From assembly GCF_002127325.2 (NCBI RefSeq), contig NC_035433.2:121984088-122048087 (forward strand): a stretch of DNA of 64,000 nt. Direction: 5' to 3'. Made by a program: the position numbers and the translations under genes. Under the pieces are notes generated by a model, which was given only the letters and a program-made list of their open reading frames with translations, did no database searches and had not been told where the DNA came from. Below are positions 13,130 to 22,156 of this stretch, piece by piece (position 1 is the first letter of the stretch; every line of letters begins with the position of its first letter). Source of the stretch: Helianthus annuus. Lineage: Eukaryota > Streptophyta > Magnoliopsida > Asterales > Asteraceae.

Positions 13130-14510
13130 AACAATTGACCGATCGATCAGGTAACTGACCGATCGATCAGGTAACTGACCAATCGACCAGTCGGGCCGAT
13201 CGAATTGTTGTTCGATCGACCAACCAGTCGGCTAGCCAGCCAACCGATCGACCAACCCCTTTCTTCTTTGGGAACTCTATAAATACCTCCTGTCACTCTC
13301 ATTGTTACCACTTTTCGCAACTGACGTCCGACCAGCTCGTGCTCTCCACCTTTTCTTCGATTTCTCTCAATTTCGGTAAGATCTCGTCCTAAATCTTGTA
13401 CTTCCTTGATCTACACGCACTCCTACACCTTTCTATCTTTTGAATCTTAACTTTTAACCGTGAAATCATCAAGATTCAAGGTATTCTAGGATGACGTCAT
13501 CATGTGTTCTTGAAGAACTTCATGTTTTGGCCTCATTCCACCAAGAATAACTTGGATCTAACCGATTTCCACATAAACAAATAAAGATCTTTCATAGTTC
13601 TAAACATATTCACAAAGAAAAGGATTGAAAGATGGTTTTACCAACTTTCTTCCAACTCTTTTACACTCAATGCACTCAAAACCAATAGAATCAGAGCTTG
13701 TGCCGACTCACTACTCATTCCGGTGGTTATGTTGGTTCAAGATCTGGATTCTATCCTAGAGACTACCAATTCCGGGTTAAACAAGGAACACCGTCTCGAA
13801 CCGTTGACTGACCGGGTTGGGGTGATTCCTGTCCGATCAGGGTACCAAGTATTGACAAAGTTTCTGTTGCTTAACACGTTATCAAAACGTCTTGATAAAA
13901 CGACAAACAATCAAAACAACCAAGTGTAAGACGAACAGGACAACCAGGACGGGGTGCCGTCCGATCGGACTGCTGTCCGATCGAACAGCCAAACCGTGCG
14001 ACTGGGTAATCCGAACGACTTGCACCTTGGGTCCCACAGTTAACCTTTTTGCCAATCTTTGAAGTCTGAGTGTTGAACGAATTGTTGTCCGATCGGACTA
14101 CCATCCGACCGAACTGCCATCCGTATTATAAAACATTTAAACTTCCACACTTAAACAATTTTCAATAGGTTCAATGTACAAAGGATGCCACCCGATCGAA
14201 CGACCGTCCGATCGAGTGACAACCTGCTGCGAACTTGTTCTCACTGAAGTGCCTAGCCAAACGGGTTGCTGTCCGATCGAACGACCGTTCGATCGACCGA
14301 CCTGAAGGGTAGAGATACTTCAATGTTTTCAAATGCTACAACAAAAACTTCAAAAGTCAAGCCATCATACACAAACACATCCTTCCCAAAGGAAGAAACA
14401 ATCCACTCGAAAGGTCACCCGACCGGATGACCGTCTGAGCGGACTACCAACCGAACGAACGACTGTCCGATCGGACTATCGTCCGATCGAGCTGCTGTCC
14501 AATCCATATA
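13130..14510 (+). repeat. degenerate CCGATCG-motif repeats inside the LTR
   Basis: A 20-bp unit, ACCGATCGATCAGGTAACTG, occurs twice in tandem at about 13138-13178. Variants of CTGTCCGATCGAACGACC recur in several short blocks up to about 14500. The near-palindromic CGATCG core is CpG-containing and unlike the AT-rich surroundings. No function can be assigned. Confidence 0.7.
13278..13285 (+). promoter_or_regulatory. LTR promoter TATA box (element 2)
   Basis: TATAAATA in CTCTATAAATACCTCC, about 720 bp into the LTR, followed by C/T-rich sequence typical of a plant retrotransposon start site. Confidence 0.55.
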
Positions 14511-15340
14511 CACCTTGTATCATTGTACGCGTCACTTATCGTTATGCTATCAATCTGTTCAGGCTAACCCTACTCTCTACCGCTCCCTTCAATCCATCAA
14601 TCGCTGTGAGTATACTCGATCCCTTTTTGCTTTACGCACTTTTGGGTGTTACATACGTTACTTATACAAGATCACATCGAGCACACTACGCAATACTTTA
14701 AATGCTAACCGTTACTGGATGCTATACGTGATTAAATGAATGCTTGTTTGTTGTGTTTACACATGAAATGTTGTCTACCTGCCTTAACGACGATAGTACT
14801 ATAGTTTGGACTCAGCACCCGCTCACGCGGGGGTTGTTAAGGACAATTATTTGCATGGATTACAGTGGTGATCATGTACTACGAACTGCCTTGGGCAGTC
14901 AACCCGCAGTCATTGGTATCGATAGGTTCATGTCGATAACTAACATGCTTCGTTTTACTCAGTGTACGTGCTGGTTATACGTAAACTATTTCGAACTCTA
15001 TATGCTATTATCAAACTTGTATGCTCGCCTTTACACTATGTGTATTGACCTTTATTTTAACGTATGTGACAGGTGCTTAAGATGTCTATTTGCTTGGAAA
15101 TCAAGGCTAGGAAAGAGTCCTAGAGACCAACAAATAGTTGTCTGTACTAATGAAACCTGAGTTGTCGGAACAGAACTATTTGACTAGATTTTGTCTGTAA
15201 TAATTACGTTATCTTTTATGACATGGTATGGACGTGTTGTTTTAAATAATTGGTAATTGTAGTTGTTATGGAAACTTCTGAACAATCTGTTTCGCTCAGT
15301 GTCACGCCCCGATGTTTCCGCCATTGGTTGGGGTTTGACA

Positions 15341-15850
15341 TAAGTGGTGTGTTGGTTAATCATGAATCGGCATAGTCCGGGCCCCGTATGTAGAGCAAGT
15401 TATGTAAAACTGATAACATGAGATATAGTTTGTCCCAAGTATAAAAGATTTTTCTTGCCTTGTGCACCTAAATCAATTTTTGAAAATATTTTCAAAATGT
15501 GTCGGTTGATTGTATTTACCAGTGAAAACTGACGTATTTTCAAAAGGCTAAGTGACAGGTACAAGTATGTGAATAGGCTGGAAGCTGCTCGAATTTGTTA
15601 GACGAGGAATTTGCAACTCCTTCCCATAAGCCATTAGTCTGATAAACTTCTTTTGTATTTAATGATCCGCCTGTGGATTATTATTACAAGCTCGTCTGTA
15701 ATTATTACTTTGGTATTTTCAGACAATTAAGTTGTAATAATATTTTATATTCCAAAAGACTTCCGCTGTGCTATTCTGTATATGTTTAACTATGATGATA
15801 TCAATCTTACGTCACGATACTCTCCACCAGATCCATCGGGCTGAACACTC
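15341..15850 (+). repeat. older Tekay-type LTR remnant (LTR 3)
   Basis: The segment about 15460-15790 matches the 3' part of element 1's LTR: CCTTGTGCA..AAATCAATTTT, then TATTTACCAGTG.AAACTGACG, then ACTTCCGCTGTGC. It is cut on the left by element 2 and fades near 15850 without a clear CA terminus. It is probably the target into which element 2 inserted. Confidence 0.6.
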
Positions 15851-16328
15851 TATGATCATACTAACATAACTAAAAGCTATTGGGTCACATCACATCACTC
15901 ACAATCTTCCAATAGGAGTTGTCCATATTTAAATATATCTTGTAATATACAAGGTTTGCACCTAGGTCAATGAAAGACGTCTTGTACATAGTTATGTTTA
16001 CAAATTCCACTTTGTTGCGTGGTAATCATATATGAAACAAGTTGTAATATATTGTATCGAAAACGATATTTGAATACTTTTGTCACTCAAATGGCTTCTA
16101 CTTTGTCAAATATTTTAAGTAAGACATAGCTTGATGCACCTTTGTTATAGGTAATACAAAACTTGAACCAAACTATTAATCAAACCATTGGCAGCCCATG
16201 TTTAAGTTAAAGAGACAGTTTGAGATCTTAAATGGTTTTCGTTTCTTCTCTTTGTGACTTCTCTTTTTCAATTGTTTTCTTTTTACTTTTTTATGTTCCT
16301 TTACGTGAGATTATATTATATTATTATA
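15851..16328. other. no recognisable feature
   Basis: AT-rich sequence with no convincing ORF, terminal repeat or domain. Confidence 0.4.
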
Positions 16329-17423
16329 TAGGGGCGACAATTATTAACACGATACGAAAAAAACTAACTTGTGGGTCGAATAACACGACTCGTTTAAAAA
16401 CGGGCCATGTTCGAGTTGACCTATTTTTAAAACAAGTCGGGTATGGGTTATAATCCATATAAGAGCAGATTGACCCATTAATTTGTTTAGGTATTTAGAA
16501 AAAAATACATATATAGTTTTATTTTTCATGGTTAGTCTTAACAGTATTTCTTTTGTCACAACATATTATCTACTTGTCACACTCTTACTCACCATTAAAC
16601 TACACGTTGCTGATAACCCGCTTATAACTCGTCAACATGTATGACTTATTAAAAATGGGTTAAACGGGCCGTGTTTGGGTTGTGACCCGAATTTATGTGT
16701 ATGTAGGTTAGGGTTGAAAGCTTTAACACGAATAATAATCTACGCAGTCAATAGCGTGCTATAGCGGTGCTATAGCACGGCTATAGCGCTTAGCGGACAT
16801 ACGAACCCATAGCGGTCCGTATAGCGGTCTCGCTATTAGCGATCCCGCTATTAGCGGTGCTAAATCCTGTTATTAGACCGCTATTTTGAAACCCGTATAG
16901 CGGTCTTAGCAGTGCTTTTAGCGGTTTTTGTTATTTCAACCCCAAAGTAAGGTAAAGCCCACATTAATCAACTTTTTGTTTATAGATAAACCCAAAAGTA
17001 AAGGCCCAAACCCAAAATTAAACCTAAATCGAGACCAGAAGTCTTTATTCGTTGATTCTTCGTCAGTTCATCATTCCACAAAATTAAACCTAAATCTCTA
17101 AATCGCTGGACTTCCTCGGTTCATGTTTTGGATTTTGATAATACTACTAATAGTTTGCATGATAATATGATATTATTATAAATTTTGATATTATTATTAA
17201 TATTTTTCAATATATATATATTTATATGCATATAAATACATAAACTATGCATGATATAAAAATTACCGCTATAACACCGCTATACCACTGCTATAACCTA
17301 TATATCATATAGCGGACCTTGACTGCTATTTGATTTTTGACCGCTATAACTGCATATATAATAATATGGGACACGTTTGGATTGAACAGTTCAAGCCGCC
17401 AAATAACACAATTGACACCCCTA
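16329..17423. mobile_element. hAT-like non-autonomous element with a nested hAT element
   Basis: Ends are inverted: TAGGGGCGACAATTATTAACAC on the left and AACACAATTGACACCCCTA on the right. Flanks TTATTATA and AAATTATA match at 6 of 8 bases, which fits an old 8-bp target duplication. The interior carries GGGT/ACCC-rich segments and no coding capacity. A second element occupies 16740-17357. Confidence 0.6.
16740..17357. mobile_element. TAGCGG-rich hAT MITE, copy 1
   Basis: Inverted ends CTACGCAGTCAATAGCG and CCGCTATAACTGCATAT, with arms packed with TAGCGG/CCGCTA words, so the element can fold back. It is flanked by a perfect 8-bp duplication, ATAATAAT (16732-16739 and 17358-17365), the size expected for hAT transposition. 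No transposase. Confidence 0.8.
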
Positions 17424-18192
17424 AAATTATAGGTTTCCATTTATAGCCGTCCAAAAGGTATGAGATTACAGGTTACCGTTAATCATGTCTCCACTAAGTA
17501 GGGGTAATTAATTAGCAAATTGAACGGCTCGCCAAGTTTACCTTGAGCTCGAAGTAAAACGAGTCATCTCGGCTCGGCTTATTATTTTTAACAAGTTAAA
17601 TTTGAGCTCGGGCTAGTCTCGTTATAGCTAGAGCCAACCTTTTAAATTAAATGGGTTAGACATGTTAATCGGAACATGATCATTTAGTAAATTGGTTCAA
17701 CATGTCAACCGAAACACACCCATGTTCAGTGAACGAGTTAAACACTACAACCCAACACCTAATTTTTATCTTATTCGTGTTGTGTTTTGGGTCGTAGCGG
17801 TAAATTCCCTAATGTGTGTGTGACGGATAAAACAAACTGGATTTGTAGGGTGTGGAATGGGTTTACCTGGATAGTGCTGACATCCGTCATCCATATGTCA
17901 ATCTTCGATGGGTAGGAATGCAAATGGGCTAGTTGGCAGGTATGAGATGGGTTTTGGTAATCAAAGTCTCACACCTTATTGTAAAATTGTGCTTCATACG
18001 CCGTATCATGCACGTTAAATACTCGTTACTTTTTATTCTTCTAGTTCATGGATTCTCCGTGGGTATAAGGAATACCCGTTTATAAACTTATACATGTATG
18101 TGATTGGTTCTGGTAATTGAACGAGCTATGAAACAAATTGTGTATAATCGGAATCAATCGTATGTAAAAATCTAAAAACATCTGATTTTATA
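17424..18192. other. degenerate repeat fragments, no gene
   Basis: 17505-17640 is rich in GGCTCG/GAGCTCG words typical of an old foldback MITE. 17650-17800 has GGGTT/AACCC-rich remnants like those at 16360-16480. No terminal pairs can be fixed and nothing codes. Confidence 0.35.
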
Positions 18193-18262
18193 TAGTGGTT
18201 TTAACTAAACTATCAATTACTAGTTCACAAGGGTGTAGTGGTTTTAACTAAACTATCAATTA
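18193..18262. repeat. short tandem duplication
   Basis: TAGTGGTTTTAACTAAACTA followed by TCAATTA occurs twice, about 43 bp apart. Confidence 0.7.
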
Positions 18263-18329
18263 TTTTTTTTAAATGGGAGTAGGATTTTTTAAGGGTGTAC
18301 ATATTTGCACACTAAAATGCCTATTGCAC

Positions 18330-19450
18330 ACCAAACCCTAGCTTTATATATGCCGTGTATAGGTCTATACGCAGCGTATATCTACTTTTTTCAATTTCTA
18401 AGAGAATCTTTGATATGATGTGGGAATTTGTCCCTTTATATACGCCGCTTATAGGCCTATACGTAGCGTATATAAATGGTATTTTTTTAAAAGAAACACT
18501 GTTATACATTATTTATCGTTTTAGCAAACTTTTATAATAAATAATTTTTAAAAATAGATAAATAAAAACATTGTTAAGTATTATATCGTATCGTATAATA
18601 TATGTCTCGTATAGGCCTATGGATGTAATAGCTATCATATAGTGTAGTATAAATCTCGTATAGGCCTATACGTGTAATATCATATTGTATCCTATCGTAT
18701 ACTATCGTATCGTATCGTATAGTGTAGTAAAAAACATTGTTAAGTATTCCATCGTATGATATAATATAGGTCTCGTATAGGTCTATGGATGTAGTATCGT
18801 ATCGTATCATATAGTTAGGGGTGAGCAAAAGGAAAAACCCAACCATTACCCGACCAGACCTGAGAACCGATCAAACATAAAATACAGAACCGATTCACTA
18901 CCCTAAATATAGGGTCGGTTTCGGTCCATAGGTCCAAGTTGGGTTTCACCATGAAAAGAACTGAGAACCGACCCGACCCGATCCTATTTTATATGAAAAA
19001 TTGGAACCGATCTAAATACCTAGGTACTTAGGTTCGGGTCGGGTTGGGTATATTTTCGGTTCGGTTCTCGGTTATTTTCGGTCCGGACCTAAACTTGCTC
19101 ACCCCTACATATAGTGTAGTATAAATCTCATATAGGCCCATACGTGTAATATAATATTGTATCCTATCGTATCGTGTAGTGTAGTATAAGTCATGTATAG
19201 GCATATATGTGTAGTATCGTCTCGTATAGGCCTATAGGTGTAGTATCGTATCATATGGTGTAGTATAAGTCTTGTATAAGTCCCGTATAGGCTTATAGAT
19301 CTCGTATAGGCCTATGGATGTAGTATAGTTCCCACGTAGGCCTATAGGTTTAGTATAAGTCTTGTATAGAACTATATGGATAATTTAGGTCCCGTATAGG
19401 CTTATAGATCTCGTATATGTGTAATTTAGGTCCCGTATAGACCTATACTA
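18330..19450. repeat. degenerate TATAGGCCTATA repeat field
   Basis: Many diverged copies of a roughly 45-60-bp unit with GTCTCGTATAGGCCTATA and GTGTAGTATCGTATCGTAT. The core TATAGGCCTATA is itself a palindrome. Two longer related blocks lie at about 18342-18381 and 18435-18475. The array is interrupted by a hAT MITE at 18816-19107. Origin unknown. Confidence 0.75.
18816..19107. mobile_element. hAT MITE with GGGGTGAGCAA termini
   Basis: A 292-bp foldback element with TAGGGGTGAGCAAA at the left and TTGCTCACCCCTA at the right. It is flanked by a perfect 8-bp duplication, CATATAGT (18808-18815 and 19108-19115). The interior is rich in GGTTCGG/CCGAACC words. It inserted into the TATAGGCCTATA array and is younger than it. 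Confidence 0.88.
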
Positions 19451-20010
19451 TATCATACCATACCATAAAAAAACAGATATCTCTATTTTTAGATATATCA
19501 AATGTGTTAATTTCTTATTTTGTGACATTTTAATTAAAAGAAATATGATATATTTTTTAAACCTATTAAACTTAAATAAAGAATTAACGTATTGTTTTTT
19601 TTACCCAAAATTAATGTATTGTTTGTATATATATCATTTAATTTAAGCTATACTATATAATAAAAGAAACTACTTTAGGGATACTTGTCATCATATTAGA
19701 CCATCTCTTATAGATAATTATATAATACTATATTATTTTTACATTAAATAATAGATTAATATAAATTAAACACATATGATATATAAATAACATATGTACA
19801 CAGTTTAAAAGATAAAACCAAAAATTTAAGTATTATCACGAAAAAACGTTACCTAATTTAAAATGTAAAATATAAAATACACAAATTTTATATAACTTTA
19901 TAAATTACCCGTTTATTAATTATATTACATTTATAAAAATTTAAAATATACACATAATATTTACGTGTTATTTAAAAGATAAAACCTAGGTTAATACTTT
20001 TTTATTATAA

Positions 20011-20422
20011 GAGTAAATTACAAAAATCGTCCTTTATGTATGTCACTTGATGCAAACTATGTCCTTTATCTTCAATAATTACAGAAAACGTACTCGATGT
20101 TTGCAAACCCTTGCAATTTATGTCCTTTAGCCCTAACTTAGTTAATCTTTTGTGGTTAAATCTGACCAAATGGAGCCCACATGAGGGTATTTTGGTCAGT
20201 TTACTCTCATTTGAGGTCCATTTGGTTAGATTTAACCACAAAAATACCCTCATGTGGGGTCCATTTGGTCAAATTTAACCACAAAAATTAACTGAGTTAG
20301 GGCTAAAGGACATAACTTGTAAAGGTTTGCAAACGTTGAGTACGTTTTCTGTAATTATTGAAGACAAAGGACACAGTTTGCAATAAGTGACATACATAAA
20401 AGACGATTTTTGTAATTTACTC
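20011..20422. mobile_element. MULE-type foldback MITE with 9-bp TSD
   Basis: Perfect inverted ends (GAGTAAATTACAAAAATCGTC and its complement) and long imperfect arms, flanked by a perfect 9-bp duplication TTATTATAA (20002-20010 and 20423-20431). Nine bases is the Mutator-superfamily signature. Non-coding. Confidence 0.88.
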
Positions 20423-20789
20423 TTATTATAACCCTTTATTTAATATACGTGTTGAATAAATATAGGTTTTCGTTTATCTTATTTCTGATCAATATGTACA
20501 CATTTGATCTTATATGGTTCTTATAATATATACACAGTTTAAAGGTTTATTTCATGTAATCTTTTTTAAAATATATTATTTTTCATACATAGTTATTATT
20601 TATATAAGGTATTGGAAAATATATAATTGTATCATAATATTATTTATCATTTATACATTTACGGAGTTTTAATTAAAGGTTAAATTTATTGAGATTTCGT
20701 TAACAAATTTTGCAACAGCAGAATAATCTATTTTTATCACGAAAACCAAACTTTGTATTAATATATTAAATATTTTTATTTCACTATGC

Positions 20790-21330
20790 TAAATTACATT
20801 TACTCGACCCATGTAATACATGAGGTTTTTTAAAATATAACCTTTTATTATTTGATATATAAAATTAGATTTATTCAATTCATACAATACACGGGGTTTT
20901 TTTAAGGATATATTTTTTTTATTATTTAGTACAGAAAATTACATTTATTTAAACCATGTAATGCGCATATTTTAAAGATGTATTTTTTTATTATTTGGTA
21001 TATAAAATTACATTTATTCAACCCGTGTAATAAATGAGGTTTTTTAAAGATGTATTATTTTATTATTTGGTAAACAATATTACATTTATTCAATTCGTGT
21101 AATGTAATATATACGTGATTTTAAATATATAACTTTTTTATTTGGTATATAAAATTACATTTATTCAACCCGTACAATATGATTCTTATAGATATAATTT
21201 TTTATTATTTAATATATAAAATTATATTTATTCAATCCACAATAAATAAGGTTTTTAAAGATATATTGTTTTATTATTTAGTATATAAAATTTATTCATT
21301 CAACCCCGTGTATTCCCCGTGTAATACACG
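20790..21330 (+). repeat. tandem iterations of the Helitron 3' region
   Basis: About seven units of roughly 70-75 bp, each with TTACATTTATTCAACCCGTG, then TAATAC..GAGGTTTTTAAAG, then TTTTTTATTATTTGGTATAT. Each unit carries a degenerate copy of the terminal hairpin, so the array looks like repeated gain of 3' ends. Confidence 0.75.
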
Positions 21331-21344
21331 GGGTTATAACCTAG

Positions 21345-21966
21345 TATGTTATATTTTTTTATAAATTTCTTTGTACCTATACTTTTAAAATATAATCTAA
21401 CTATGACGTCATCCGGTTTTTGAATCTGATCCAACCAATAATCATCTGGTTTTTGAATCTGATCCGACTAATAAACCAATAAGATGTCTGATTCGATATC
21501 CGATCCGATTATCAAATTATCGCCTAAAATCTCCCTTGAAAGACAAAAGTCACCAAAGTAGAATTAAAAGGATAAAAATATCACAATTTAAAATTAATCT
21601 TCCTTCCCATAGATTATTTACCTTCCACATTGTTTGACAAAAAAAACTTCCCAAGTGGATTTGATCTCCTCTTTCAAATATAAATTAAACCAACCAAAAG
21701 GCTTCAAATACAATAAGCTTCCCTTCACACCAGTCTTGTTGTTCATCTGCTTCAATAATACAACCAACATTCCATTCCTCCGCTTTCTCTCTCCTCCGTC
21801 GCGCCGCCGTGCCACCGCCGGAGAGAGATAATATAATCTTCCAAATTCTCATAATAATAATACAAACAATGAGATGATCGAGGAGACTAAATAATCGTTA
21901 AAGGACCCACCACGATCTTGAACTCTGTTTCAACAACACACATCGAGAGAGAGAGAGAGAGAATTT
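21345..21966 (+). promoter_or_regulatory. TPST upstream region and 5' UTR
   Basis: Sequence between the Helitron and the first ATG of the sulfotransferase transcript. It has a 38-bp tandem pair (about 21411-21478, GGTTTTTGAATCTGATCC twice), a weak TATA candidate (ATATAAATT near 21677), C/T-rich sequence typical of a plant start region (21750-21800) and a GA microsatellite (about 21946-21962). The transcription start is not determinable by eye. Confidence 0.45.
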
Positions 21967-22156
21967 ATGAGCCCTAGATCTCTTCATTCTATGCACAGGT
22001 AACATATATCATCCCTCTTTTCTTTTTATTTTGCCTTTCTTAATTACTTCCGATTCTGTTTTAGGGTTTAGACTGAAGTAAAAAGTGTTAAATTGATGCA
22101 GAAAGATATTTTTGTTATATTTTCAAGTTGTTGTTGTTAGCTCTGTGATTCTGTGA
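21967..22156 (+). other. in-frame upstream ORF of TPST, spliced in the 5' leader
   Basis: ATG 21967 opens a short frame. A likely leader intron runs 21999-22101 (donor CAG/GTAACA, acceptor TGATGCAG). If it is spliced, the frame continues for 28 codons and ends with TGA at 22154-22156, directly before the TPST ATG at 22157 and in the same frame. If it is unspliced, the frame stops after 11 codons. It may limit or tune main-ORF translation. The intron and any peptide are predictions. Confidence 0.45.

Larger units (their letters stand above)
7120..15340 (+). mobile_element. Ty3/Gypsy chromovirus (Tekay type), element 2, decayed
   Basis: A second Tekay-like retrotransposon on the + strand, missing its 5' LTR. 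It has a leader (7120-7842), a gag-pol region with three in-frame stops and a terminal frameshift (7843-12524), a purine tract and a 3' LTR (12558-15340). The 5' LTR would lie left of element 1, which interrupts the leader at 7119/7120. It is related to element 1 through pol but diverged, with different LTR and gag sequences. Confidence 0.85.
12558..15340 (+). repeat. 3' LTR of element 2 (about 2.8 kb)
   Basis: It begins TGTAACATCCCG and most likely ends GGGGTTTGACA at 15340. It contains a TATA box at 13278, AATCG-rich degenerate repeats (about 12840-13110) and many CCGATCG-type blocks (13130-14510). The right boundary is inferred from TG...CA termini and from the start of a different LTR fragment at 15341. 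Short ORFs inside it are accidental. Confidence 0.7.
19647..21344 (+). mobile_element. non-autonomous Helitron
   Basis: The left end CTATACTATATAATAAAAGAA matches the 5' ends seen at 34197 and 36105, apart from a GC instead of TC first dinucleotide. The right end has the hairpin CCCCGTGTAATACACGGGG followed by TTATAACCTAG, ending CTAG before T. Insertion between A and T and the lack of a target duplication are as expected for rolling-circle transposons. No Rep/helicase is present. A MULE MITE sits inside at 20011-20422. Confidence 0.75.

Noticed and set aside
13686..13700. ATCAGAGCTTGTG resembling a tRNA-Met primer binding site
   Set aside because: It lies inside the 3' LTR of element 2 rather than after an LTR end and lacks the TGG start, so it is probably chance.
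14744..15160. 138-codon open frame
   Set aside because: It lies within the LTR of element 2, with biased composition and no recognisable domain.
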